A DNA stretch of 12,166 bases from Schleiferiaceae bacterium (GTDB lineage: Bacteria; Bacteroidota; Bacteroidia; Flavobacteriales; Schleiferiaceae): the NCBI GenBank assembly GCA_030831045.1, contig JAURMB010000006.1, positions 1 through 12,166 on the forward strand, given 5' to 3'. Positions 1-7,248 of the stretch are shown here, piece after piece; positions within the stretch are counted from its first letter, which is position 1; every line of letters starts with the position of its first letter. A program made the position numbers and the translations under genes. Under the pieces are notes generated by a model, which was not told the origin of the DNA, searched no databases, and worked only from the letters and a program-made list of their open reading frames with translations.

Positions 1-348
1 ATGCCGATTGTGGGCCGCGCCCACATCGCCTACCTCAGCAAAGACCGCGTGATTGGTCTGAGTAAAATGAACCGCATCGTGGACTTTTATGCCAAACGTC
101 CTCAAGTTCAGGAACGGCTCACCCGCCAGGTGGCCGAATCGCTTGCTGAGGCCCTGGGCACCGAAGACGTGGCGGTACTCATTGACGCCAAGCACCTGTG
201 CGTCAATGCGCGCGGAATTCGCGACATTCACTCCAGCACCGTGACCGCCGAATACCGAGGACGATTTTTGGCCGAAGAAGGGCTCCGCACGGAATTTTTA
301 GCCTACATTCAAACGCAAACCACGTTTGGCGACAGCCCCCACACATGA
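1..348 (+). CDS. folE: GTP cyclohydrolase I, C-terminal part (5' end outside window)
   Basis: This is the last 115 residues of GTP cyclohydrolase I, which converts GTP to 7,8-dihydroneopterin triphosphate, the first step of tetrahydrofolate (and in some bacteria queuosine) synthesis in the cytoplasm. The visible part carries the family hallmarks: VIGLSK at residues 17-22, NRIV, the KRPQVQERLT block at 32-41, and KHLCVNARG at 64-72. There H65 and C67 match the His179 and Cys181 region of the E. coli enzyme, Cys181 being a zinc ligand. The N-terminal half, with the first zinc Cys and the CEHH motif, is missing only because the window begins inside the gene; the ATG at base 1 is an internal Met (family pattern HHF-M-P-I-x-G-x-A). 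The stop codon overlaps the cysS start by ATGA, so the two are probably co-translated. The family call is secure. Confidence 0.96.
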   Translation: MPIVGRAHIAYLSKDRVIGLSKMNRIVDFYAKRPQVQERLTRQVAESLAEALGTEDVAVLIDAKHLCVNARGIRDIHSSTVTAEYRGRFLAEEGLRTEFLAYIQTQTTFGDSPHT

Positions 349-1823
349 GCACGCTGCACCTGTACGACAGCCTTTCTGGCGAACTCAAACCGTTTGAACC
401 CCTGCACGCGCCCAACGTGGGCATGTACGTCTGCGGACCCACGGTATACAGCGACGTGCATTTGGGCAATACCCGCACGTTTCTAAGCTTTGACCTGCTG
501 TTTCGCTACCTGATGCATTTGGGCTTTAACGTGCGCTACGTGCGGAACATTACCGATGCCGGCCACCTCGAAAGCGACGCCGACTCCGGCGAAGACAAAA
601 TTGCCAAGAAGGCGCGCCTCGAGCAGCTCGAGCCCATGGAAATCGTTCAGCGCTATACCGTGGGGTTCCGCAGCGTTATGCAAGCGTACAATGCACTTCC
701 GCCTTCCATTGAGCCCACCGCAACCGGCCACATCGTTGAGCAAATTGAGCTGATCAAAAAGCTACTCGCCGACGGATTTGCGTACGAGGCCAACGGCAGC
801 GTGTACTTCAGCATCGAAACCTACCTCAAGACCCACCCCTACGGCGAGCTCTCGGGGCGCAGCATCGACGACCTGGAGGCGGGTACGCGCGACCTCGACG
901 GACAGAGCGACAAGCGGCACCCGCTTGATTTCGCCCTCTGGAAGAAGGCCTCCACCGAGCACATCATGCGCTGGCCCTCACCGTGGGGTGAGGGGTTCCC
1001 GGGTTGGCACCTCGAGTGTTCAGCCATGAGCACCAAGTACTTAGGCGACGAATTCGATATTCACGGGGGCGGAATGGACCTAAAATTCCCGCACCACGAG
1101 TGCGAAATCGCCCAAAACAAGGGTGCGACCGGTCACGGTGGGGCCCGCTACTGGTTGCACGCCAACATGCTGACCTTAAACGGTAAACGCATGGCCAAGT
1201 CGACGGGCAATACCCTGGATCCGCGCGACCTGATCACGGGCAACAGTCCGCACCTTACCAAGGCCTACAGCCCCGGCGCCGTGCGCTTTTTCATTCACCA
1301 AGCGCACTACCGAAGCGTTCTTGACTTTAGCGACGCCGCGCTTCAAGCCGCCGAGAAGGGCTACTACCGCCTGCTTGCCAGCCTCGAGGTGCTACGCGCT
1401 CGAACGAACCAAGGGCCCGCCCGCGGCTCGTGGTCGGTGGCAGAATGGAACGCCCAGTGCACCGAGGCCATGAACCAAGACCTTAACAGCCCGGTGCTCA
1501 TCGCGCAGCTGTTTGAAGCCGCCAAGGCGGTAGCGTCGGACCAAAAAGATCCGCACGTCCTCGGCACCGAGGGGGCTTCTGAGCTGCTCCAGCTTATGGA
1601 AACCTGGCTTTTCAGCGTGCTCGGTTTGGCGCCCGAATCCAACGCCGGAAACGCGAAGTACCAGCAAGCACTCGACGCCGCCATGTCGGTGGTGCTTGAC
1701 GTGCGCCGTAAGGCTCGCGAAACCAAGGACTGGACCACCAGCGACGCCCTTCGCAAGGCCCTTTCGCGGGGCGGAATCGTGGTGCAGGACGGCCCCGAGG
1801 GAAGCAGCTACCGCATCGAATGA
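345..1823 (+). CDS. cysS: Cysteinyl-tRNA synthetase
   Basis: Class I aminoacyl-tRNA synthetase, 492 residues, which attaches cysteine to tRNA-Cys in the cytoplasm. The Rossmann fold opens with MYVCGPTVY (residues 27-35; C30 is the first zinc ligand) and the HIGH-type motif HLGN at 39-42. The other zinc ligands lie in WHLECSAM and in [15 protein letters not shown]. The KMSKS loop is present as RMAKS at 282-286. The C-terminal helical part is of normal length. The ATG at 345 is chosen because the protein then starts [14 protein letters not shown], as family members do; an in-frame upstream ATG at 198 would add 49 residues read out of frame from folE. No Shine-Dalgarno is visible. The start overlaps the folE stop and the stop overlaps the yidD start, both as ATGA. 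Confidence 0.98.
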   Translation: MSTLHLYDSLSGELKPFEPLHAPNVGMYVCGPTVYSDVHLGNTRTFLSFDLLFRYLMHLGFNVRYVRNITDAGHLESDADSGEDKIAKKARLEQLEPMEIVQRYTVGFRSVMQAYNALPPSIEPTATGHIVEQIELIKKLLADGFAYEANGSVYFSIETYLKTHPYGELSGRSIDDLEAGTRDLDGQSDKRHPLDFALWKKASTEHIMRWPSPWGEGFPGWHLECSAMSTKYLGDEFDIHGGGMDLKFPHHECEIAQNKGATGHGGARYWLHANMLTLNGKRMAKSTGNTLDPRDLITGNSPHLTKAYSPGAVRFFIHQAHYRSVLDFSDAALQAAEKGYYRLLASLEVLRARTNQGPARGSWSVAEWNAQCTEAMNQDLNSPVLIAQLFEAAKAVASDQKDPHVLGTEGASELLQLMETWLFSVLGLAPESNAGNAKYQQALDAAMSVVLDVRRKARETKDWTTSDALRKALSRGGIVVQDGPEGSSYRIE

Positions 1824-2080
1824 AGCGCGTGCTGACTTGGTTGGTTTCTTCGCCGCTGCTCGCCCTCATTGGCATCTACAAGTACGTGATTTCGCCGCTG
1901 ACACCGCCGAGCTGTAGGCACTACCCCACCTGCTCCACCTACGCCGCCGAGGCCGTGAACGAATGGGGGCCGTGGACCGGCTCCTGGCTTGCCCTCAAGC
2001 GCATCAGCCGATGCCACCCTTGGGGAACCCACGGCGCAGATCCTGTTCCTAAAAAGTCCAACTCCGCCCCAAAGCGCTGA
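1820..2080 (+). CDS. yidD: Membrane protein insertion efficiency factor YidD
   Basis: A protein of 86 residues in the YidD family, small membrane-associated proteins that help YidC and Sec insert inner-membrane proteins. The family core is clear: an N-terminal amphipathic or hydrophobic segment (about residues 5-27), IYKYVISPL at 19-27, the Cys-containing YPTCSTYA block, then A-x-x-R-I-x-RCHPW. The short basic tail (KKSNSAPKR) is typical. In many bacteria yidD sits beside rnpA and yidC; here it lies between cysS and lgt, which still fits an envelope role. Translation probably couples to cysS through the ATGA overlap. A 22-nt gap follows before lgt. Confidence 0.94.
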   Translation: MKRVLTWLVSSPLLALIGIYKYVISPLTPPSCRHYPTCSTYAAEAVNEWGPWTGSWLALKRISRCHPWGTHGADPVPKKSNSAPKR

Positions 2081-2090
2081 GCAAAAAACC

Positions 2091-2098
2091 TAACTTTA
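2091..2098 (+). promoter_or_regulatory. Possible Bacteroidota -7 box upstream of lgt
   Basis: The octamer TAACTTTA matches the Bacteroidota sigma-A -7 consensus TAnnTTTG at all fixed positions except the last. It lies in the 22-nt gap between yidD and lgt and ends 4 nt before the lgt ATG. No convincing -33 TTG is visible about 20 nt upstream, so the call is weak. If used, transcription would start at or next to the lgt start codon. Confidence 0.3.
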
Positions 2099-2102
2099 AG
2101 CC

Positions 2103-3173
2103 ATGCTAGCCACCATCACCTGGGTTGCCGACCGCGGCATCGAACTCGGACCGCTGTTTGTGCGGTACTACCAAGTATTCTTCTTCCTCGGATTCTTTTT
2201 TGGGTACCGTTGGATGAAAAAAGTCTTCGTGAAGGAGGGGGTCGACCTCAGCATCCTTGATGCCCTGCTCTCGACGATGGTAGTCGCCACTGTGGTGGGG
2301 GCGCGGTTGGGCCACGTGTTCTTTTATGATTGGAGCTACTACCGCGAGCACGTCGCCGAAATCTTTATGCCGTGGAAGGGCGGACTCGCCTCGCACGGCG
2401 CCGCCATCTCCATAGTCTTAGCCATGCTGTGGTTTGGCCGCAAATACCTGAAACCGATTGGCAAAAGTCCGCTCTGGATGCTGGACCGCGTGGTCATAAC
2501 TGTTGCCTTGGCTGGCGCCTTCATTCGCCTCGGAAATTTTACCAACAGCGAGATTTACGGGCAGCCGCAGAATTCCGCGCTCGAAACCGTGTTTGTGCGC
2601 AACATAACCGATTATGTGGAGCGCTACTTCGCCCGCGACGTAGCCGATGTCCAATATGTGGCGACGGGCAACCACCTGCAAACCGACAGCTTGACGTTGC
2701 CTGAATACGAACTGCGCTTCACGCCAACCGCCAACGCCAGCCTCGACGGAGTGCAGTCGATGGTCGAGCTTTACCTCGAGCCCCTGGTCAACCGCCAGGC
2801 AGCCGACAACCGTCACCTATACCTCCCTCAAGATCAGCTGGTCCGCGAGGAGAACGGGGCCTATGTGCTCACCGCCTACGGCATTCCGCGGGCGCCGAGT
2901 CAGCTTTATGAGGCCTTAGCCTATGCCTTGATTTATGTGCTCTTGCTTGCTTTGTTCAAGCGGGGGGCTGCCGCTCGCGAAGGCCAGATCTTTGGCGTGT
3001 TCTTGACTGCCGTCTTCGGATTCCGCTTTGTCATCGAGTTCATCAAGGCCAACCAAAAGGAATTTGAATCGGGCATGGATTGGAACATGGGGCAGTGGCT
3101 CAGCATTCCGCTGGTGGTTGCCGGGGTATTCTTGATAATCCGAAGCCTAAAAACCTCAAAATCTGCATCATGA
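2103..3173 (+). CDS. lgt: Prolipoprotein diacylglyceryl transferase with periplasmic insert
   Basis: Polytopic inner-membrane enzyme of 356 residues that transfers diacylglycerol from phosphatidylglycerol to the lipobox Cys of prolipoproteins, the first step of lipoprotein maturation. Family signatures: GARLGHVFFY at 66-75, GGLASHG at 93-99 with H97 (E. coli His103 equivalent), RLGNFTNSE at 142-150 (R142, N145 and E150 match the essential Arg143/Asn146/Glu151 region), R263-x-PSQLYE (E. coli Arg239 region), FRFVIEF and GQWLSIPLVVAG near the end. About six or seven hydrophobic segments are visible. It is roughly 65 residues longer than E. coli Lgt because of a polar insert at about residues 157-258, between NSEIYGQP and the PSQLYE motif. 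The start ATG follows a -7-like box closely. The stop overlaps the next gene by ATGA. Confidence 0.96.
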   Translation: MLATITWVADRGIELGPLFVRYYQVFFFLGFFFGYRWMKKVFVKEGVDLSILDALLSTMVVATVVGARLGHVFFYDWSYYREHVAEIFMPWKGGLASHGAAISIVLAMLWFGRKYLKPIGKSPLWMLDRVVITVALAGAFIRLGNFTNSEIYGQPQNSALETVFVRNITDYVERYFARDVADVQYVATGNHLQTDSLTLPEYELRFTPTANASLDGVQSMVELYLEPLVNRQAADNRHLYLPQDQLVREENGAYVLTAYGIPRAPSQLYEALAYALIYVLLLALFKRGAAAREGQIFGVFLTAVFGFRFVIEFIKANQKEFESGMDWNMGQWLSIPLVVAGVFLIIRSLKTSKSAS

Positions 3174-3709
3174 ACCGCACGTTAATCATGCGCGTCGGCG
3201 GAGTCCTGCTGGTTCTCGCCCTGCTCGGACTGGTGATTCCGGTCGTCCTTTCGTGGTTTAACCACAGCGGTTCTGAAATCGGTGAACCGGAGTGTCCGGT
3301 TCCCCAGGAGGCCTACGAGCCGCCGTTTACCCCTGAAGGCGCGGGTGTGTTTGTGTCTGCTCAAGGTGACACGTTGGCCGCCTTCACCCTCGAACTCGCC
3401 GAAGGCACCGCGGAAACTACTCAAGGAATGATGTACCGCCGCAGCGTGCCTGAGGGCACGGGAATGCTCTTTATTATGCCTGAAGAGCAATACCAGAGCT
3501 TTTGGATGCGCAATACCTATGTTCCGCTCGACATAATTTACCTGAGCGAGGCAGGCAACGTCGTGAGTATTCAGGCAAACGCGCAGCCCATGAACGAAAC
3601 GCCGCTGCCGTCTGAAGGGCCGGCCAAGTACGTTCTTGAAATTGCGGGCGGAGCTTCAGCCAACCTAAAAATTACCCCTGGAACGAAGTGGTTATGGAAA
3701 CGAAACTAA
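3170..3709 (+). CDS. DUF192 family membrane-anchored or exported protein
   Basis: A 179-residue protein of the DUF192 (COG1430) family, whose molecular function is not established. Residues about 8-29 form one hydrophobic segment that is either an uncleaved signal anchor or a signal peptide; there is no lipobox Cys, so it is not a lipoprotein despite following lgt. The DUF192 core covers about residues 57-175 with the expected blocks: F-x-L-E-L-A, TTQGMMYRRSVPEGTGMLF, FWMRNTYVPLDIIYL, and YVLEIAGG near the end. The start at 3170 is chosen because it overlaps the lgt stop as ATGA and places the hydrophobic segment at the N-terminus; the in-frame ATG at 3080 would read 30 residues of out-of-frame lgt sequence. 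The C-terminal 16 nt overlap the next gene. Confidence 0.9.
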   Translation: MNRTLIMRVGGVLLVLALLGLVIPVVLSWFNHSGSEIGEPECPVPQEAYEPPFTPEGAGVFVSAQGDTLAAFTLELAEGTAETTQGMMYRRSVPEGTGMLFIMPEEQYQSFWMRNTYVPLDIIYLSEAGNVVSIQANAQPMNETPLPSEGPAKYVLEIAGGASANLKITPGTKWLWKRN

Positions 3710-5019
3710 AGACAACACTGCTCGCCCTGGCGCTTAACTCGGGACTCTGGGCGCAAGCTCAGTGGACCGTTACGCCAATAACCAAGGCAGACGGAGCGAC
3801 CAATTGGGCTTGCGAGCCGTCGGTAACGGTGGATCCCAACGGCAAAAGCGTCTACCTCGGCAACGTGCTCAACCAGCTGCACCGAAATCCGCGCAACGGA
3901 GCCCCCGACGCCTGGGTGCGCAACCAAGGGTTGACCTCGTCAATGGGTGTGTACGGTGACCCCATTCTGGCCCACGACTACACGGGACGACTGTACTACC
4001 TGCACCTGGCCGACCCCAGCGGCAAAGGGCGCGCCGGCGAAACTTGGCTTGACCGCATCGTGATTCAATGGAGCGACGACCGCGGAAAAACATGGTCTGA
4101 TGGGGCCGGAATCGGGCACAATCCGCCCAAAGACCAAGACAAAGAAGGAATCGCAATCGATCCCGCTACCGGCACGCTAAACGTTTCGTGGACCGAGTTT
4201 GACGCCTACGGTAAGAAAGAACCCGAGTTCCGCTCGCGGATTCGCTTCAGCCAGAGCTACGACCGCGGCGAAACCTGGTCTCCTGCGATCACCGTTTCAA
4301 ACCGAGAGGGCAACTGCGTCGACGGCGACCAAACGCCCGAAGGCGCGATTCCCGTTGCCGACCCCATGGGAGGAGTGGCGGTGGTGTGGTCCTACAACGA
4401 CACGATTTGGATGAACCGTTCTGACGACGACGGGGCGCTGACTTGGATGCCTTTGGACCGCCCGATTGCCTACCAGCGCGGCGGTTGGGCCCACGAGATT
4501 CCGGCCCTGGGCCGCGCCAACGGAATGCCCATTTCGTTTTTTGCGCCCGACGGGGTTTGGCACCTCGTGTTCGGTGAGCAAGACAGCACGGGATCTTGGG
4601 TCAGCCATGCGCGTTCCACCGACCGCGGTGAGACCTGGTCCGCCAGCCGCCGTCTACCTGTGCCTGACCGAATCAAGCACCACTTCATGCCTTGGTTTGC
4701 CCTGGATGCCCGTACCGGTGCGCTGCACGTTTTATCCTACGGCCAAACGGCCGACCTTCAAACGCAAGCCTGGGTGCACCGTTCTGACGACGGGGGCAAA
4801 ACATGGGCTGCTACTCCGCTCAGCACGCCCTTTGTGCCTACCCCTAAACGGTTCTTTGGCGACTACTCGGGCATCGTTGCGCGGAACGGCGAGGTGCACG
4901 CCGTTTGGACCGAGCAGCGCGAAGGCATCAATGAGTTGGTGTACGGGCGTTTTGCTGATCCGTCCAACGACGCAACGACGCAGGCTGACCCGATGCCGCC
5001 CAAAAAGCGTCGCCGCTAA
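3694..5019 (+). CDS. Secreted Asp-box (sialidase-fold) beta-propeller protein
   Basis: A 441-residue exported protein. The N-terminus (METK, then a hydrophobic run ending WAQA-Q near residues 20-23) looks like a cleavable signal peptide. Five Asp-boxes (S-x-D-x-G-x-T-W) are visible: SDDRGKTW 127-134, SYDRGETW 188-195, SDDDGALTW 243-251 (one residue longer), STDRGETW 308-315 and SDDGGKTW 364-371. Spacing of about 55-65 residues means one per propeller blade, as in sialidases and BNR-repeat proteins. The sialidase FRIP motif and an obvious catalytic Arg triad are not apparent, so glycosidase activity should not be assumed. C40 and C208 are the only Cys and could form a disulfide. There is no visible type IX secretion sorting domain; the tail is simply basic (KKRRR). 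It overlaps the DUF192 gene by 16 nt and pepE by one base (TAATG). A GTG six bases upstream is a less likely start. Confidence 0.85.
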   Translation: METKLKTTLLALALNSGLWAQAQWTVTPITKADGATNWACEPSVTVDPNGKSVYLGNVLNQLHRNPRNGAPDAWVRNQGLTSSMGVYGDPILAHDYTGRLYYLHLADPSGKGRAGETWLDRIVIQWSDDRGKTWSDGAGIGHNPPKDQDKEGIAIDPATGTLNVSWTEFDAYGKKEPEFRSRIRFSQSYDRGETWSPAITVSNREGNCVDGDQTPEGAIPVADPMGGVAVVWSYNDTIWMNRSDDDGALTWMPLDRPIAYQRGGWAHEIPALGRANGMPISFFAPDGVWHLVFGEQDSTGSWVSHARSTDRGETWSASRRLPVPDRIKHHFMPWFALDARTGALHVLSYGQTADLQTQAWVHRSDDGGKTWAATPLSTPFVPTPKRFFGDYSGIVARNGEVHAVWTEQREGINELVYGRFADPSNDATTQADPMPPKKRRR

Positions 5020-5711
5020 TGCAGCTGCTGCTGGCGTCCACCTCGACCGTTCACGGGGCACCCTACTTGAGCTACCTGCGCGACGAGTGGACTCGCTTGT
5101 TTGCAGGCAGGCTTGTGGTGTTTGTCCCCTATGCTCGCCCCGGAGGCCTGAGCTGGGACGCGTACACGGCCCGCCCAAAGGCGGTGTTTGCGGCAGAGGG
5201 GATCACCCTCAAAGGCGTACATGAGTTTGCAGCAGTCGAAGAGGCCGCCCAGCACGCCGAAGCGTGGTTTGTCGGAGGGGGAAACACCTTTGTTCTGCGC
5301 CGCACCCTTGACGATACCGGCCTGACTCCGTTTCTAGATGCCAGCGTGCGCGGCGGGGTCCCCTACATGGGAAGCAGCGCAGGTATCAACCTCGCCGGAA
5401 TCAGCATTGGCACCACCAACGACATGCCCGTCGTTGAAGTCCCCACCCACCGGGCAATGGGCTGGTTGCCGTTTAACCTAAATCCGCACTACCAGGACCC
5501 CGTTGCCGGCAGCACCCATATGGGCGAAACCCGCGAGCAGCGCATTGCCGAATTTCACGTGTTCAACCCCCAACCGGTGGTCGGCTTGCGCGAAGGCAGT
5601 TGGATCACCTCCGACGGACAGCACCACGAGCTGCACGGCCCGCATTCCGCCCGGATTTTTCGCGCCGGAATGCCTCCCTTGGAGGCAAATCCCGGTCGGC
5701 TAGCCATCTAG
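5019..5711 (+). CDS. pepE: Alpha-aspartyl dipeptidase (peptidase E)
   Basis: A 230-residue cytoplasmic serine peptidase of family S51, which hydrolyses dipeptides with N-terminal Asp. The length and residue numbering match Salmonella PepE closely: the nucleophile S120 lies in the elbow GSSAG (118-122), D135 in TTND and H157 in NLNPHY, together the Ser-His-Asp triad of the family. The strand-loop FVGGGNTF (84-91) and the substrate-side segment around 138-146 are also conserved. The start codon overlaps the preceding stop as TAATG, so pepE is probably the last gene of the block that begins at or before lgt. No terminator is visible before gpmI, 19 nt downstream. Confidence 0.96.
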   Translation: MQLLLASTSTVHGAPYLSYLRDEWTRLFAGRLVVFVPYARPGGLSWDAYTARPKAVFAAEGITLKGVHEFAAVEEAAQHAEAWFVGGGNTFVLRRTLDDTGLTPFLDASVRGGVPYMGSSAGINLAGISIGTTNDMPVVEVPTHRAMGWLPFNLNPHYQDPVAGSTHMGETREQRIAEFHVFNPQPVVGLREGSWITSDGQHHELHGPHSARIFRAGMPPLEANPGRLAI

Positions 5712-5718
5712 AAATTCC

Positions 5719-5726
5719 TACCTTTG
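5719..5726 (+). promoter_or_regulatory. Bacteroidota-type -7 box for gpmI
   Basis: The octamer TACCTTTG is a full match to the TAnnTTTG consensus of the Bacteroidota housekeeping sigma factor. It lies in the 19-nt gap between pepE and gpmI and ends 4 nt before the gpmI GTG. No good -33 TTG is visible at the usual spacing. Initiation a few bases after the box would fall at the start codon, giving an mRNA with little or no leader. Confidence 0.5.
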
Positions 5727-5730
5727 CCCG

Positions 5731-7248
5731 GTGCGCAAAGCAGTTTTAATTATTCTCGACGGCTGGGGCTTACCTGCCGATCCTTCGGTCTCCGCTATTG
5801 ACCTCGGTTCAACCCCTTTTTACGACGGACTTTTTGACGCCTTCCCCCACAGCCAGCTCGAGGCAAGCGGGCGTGCGGTGGGCCTTCCCGAGGGCCAAAT
5901 GGGAAATTCCGAGGTCGGACACATGAACCTGGGCGCAGGCCGCGTGGTGTACCAAGATCTGGTGCGCATCGATGTGGCCCTCGAAGATGGCTCGTTTGGT
6001 ACCAACCCCATTTTTTCGACGCTTGCTCAGCGCGGAGCCGCCGGCCAGCGCATTCACCTGCTTGGACTACTTAGCGACGGCGGCGTTCACTGCCACATAG
6101 CGCACGTCAAAGGAATCCTAAGCGAACTCGCCAAAGCGGGTGCCCATGAGGTATTTGTCCACGGATTCACCGACGGCCGCGACACCGACCCGCAGAGCGG
6201 TCAGTCCTTTATTGCGGACCTCGAACAGCATATGACCCAGACAACCGGTCGTTTAGCGACGCTTACGGGCCGATACTACGCCATGGACCGCGATAAGCGA
6301 TGGGAGCGCGTTAAAATTGCCTACGACGCCCTCGTACACGGCCAAGGCACGCCCTGGTCCGGCACAGGTCAGGCTGCCCTTGCGTCGTCCTACGCCCACG
6401 GAACCACCGATGAATTTTTGCTTCCGCACGTGCTCGATCCCAACGGCTGCATTCGACCAGGTGATGCGGTGTTCTTTATGAACTACCGAACCGACCGCGG
6501 CCGCGAACTCACCCAAGCCCTCAGCCAAGGCGGACTCGAGGCCGAAGGGATGCACGCGCTCGAAGGACTGCACTTCGTGACGCTCACCCGCTACGACGCG
6601 ACCTTCAAAGGAATCGACGTGGTGTTCGAAAAAGACAACCTTAGCGACACGCTGGGCGAGGTCCTCGAGCGGGCGGGCAAAACCCAAGTTCGCATCGCTG
6701 AGACGGAGAAATACCCCCACGTTACCTTTTTCTTTTCGGGAGGACGCGAAGAGCCATTCGACGGCGAATCGCGCATTCTGCGGGCATCTCCCAAGGTGGC
6801 CACCTACGACCTGCAGCCCGAAATGAGCGCTTTTGAGCTCCGCGATGCCCTTATCCCCGAGCTCAAGTCGAACCGTCCCGATTTCGTCTGCCTGAACTTC
6901 GCAAACCCCGATATGGTTGGCCACACCGGAGTCCTTGAGGCAGCCATTCGTGCCTGCGAAGTGGTGGATCAGTGCGCTCAAGCGGTCACCGAAGCAGCCC
7001 TTGAGCAGGACTACAGCGTGTTCATATTGGCCGACCACGGCAACGCCGACTGCATGCGCAACCCCGACGGCAGTCCCCACACGGCCCATACGACTCGTCC
7101 GGTTCCGTTTTTTCTCGTATCGCGCGAAGCTAAATCCATTCAGGGCCTCGCCAACGGGGTACTCGGAGATGTGGCCCCGACCATTTTGGACTGGATGCAG
7201 GTTCCGCAGCCCGCGGCGATGACGTGCAAAAGCTTGATTGTGAGATGA
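5731..7248 (+). CDS. gpmI: 2,3-bisphosphoglycerate-independent phosphoglycerate mutase
   Basis: A 505-residue two-metal enzyme of the alkaline phosphatase superfamily that interconverts 3- and 2-phosphoglycerate in glycolysis and gluconeogenesis. Visible motifs: LDGWG with metal ligand D10, GNSEVGH with the phospho-acceptor S60, GLLSDGGVHCH, HGFTDGRDTDP in the phosphotransferase-domain insert, ANPDMVGHTG, and LADHGNADCM with further Asp and His metal ligands. The length is close to E. coli GpmI (about 514). The start is GTG at 5731: it gives MRKAVLIILDGWG, the normal N-terminus, and no in-frame ATG precedes the LDGWG motif. It appears to open a three-gene block with map and a methyltransferase, and its stop overlaps map by ATGA. 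Confidence 0.98.
   Translation: MRKAVLIILDGWGLPADPSVSAIDLGSTPFYDGLFDAFPHSQLEASGRAVGLPEGQMGNSEVGHMNLGAGRVVYQDLVRIDVALEDGSFGTNPIFSTLAQRGAAGQRIHLLGLLSDGGVHCHIAHVKGILSELAKAGAHEVFVHGFTDGRDTDPQSGQSFIADLEQHMTQTTGRLATLTGRYYAMDRDKRWERVKIAYDALVHGQGTPWSGTGQAALASSYAHGTTDEFLLPHVLDPNGCIRPGDAVFFMNYRTDRGRELTQALSQGGLEAEGMHALEGLHFVTLTRYDATFKGIDVVFEKDNLSDTLGEVLERAGKTQVRIAETEKYPHVTFFFSGGREEPFDGESRILRASPKVATYDLQPEMSAFELRDALIPELKSNRPDFVCLNFANPDMVGHTGVLEAAIRACEVVDQCAQAVTEAALEQDYSVFILADHGNADCMRNPDGSPHTAHTTRPVPFFLVSREAKSIQGLANGVLGDVAPTILDWMQVPQPAAMTCKSLIVR

Noticed and set aside
1..3. ATG at base 1 as a true folE start
   Set aside because: It corresponds to an internal Met after the HHF motif of the family; the zinc-binding N-terminal half must lie upstream of the window.
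198..344. Upstream in-frame extension of cysS from ATG 198
   Set aside because: It would read 49 residues in another frame of conserved folE sequence; the family N-terminus begins at 345.
3170..3300. DUF192 protein as a lipoprotein substrate of the adjacent Lgt
   Set aside because: No lipobox Cys follows the hydrophobic segment; the nearest Cys (in EPECPV) is far past it and lacks the L-x-(G/A)-C context.
3694..5019. Assigning the propeller protein as an exo-alpha-sialidase (GH33)
   Set aside because: Asp-boxes alone do not show catalysis; the FRIP motif and Arg triad could not be identified by eye.
4466..5224. Open frame of 252 codons in another plus-strand frame over the propeller and pepE genes
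   Set aside because: The composition is rich in Arg, Pro, Ser and Thr, as expected for a frame shadow, and it crosses the boundary of two well-supported genes.
7224..7244. GTG start for map seven codons upstream
   Set aside because: The ATG at 7245 gives the usual family N-terminus and the ATGA junction used repeatedly here.
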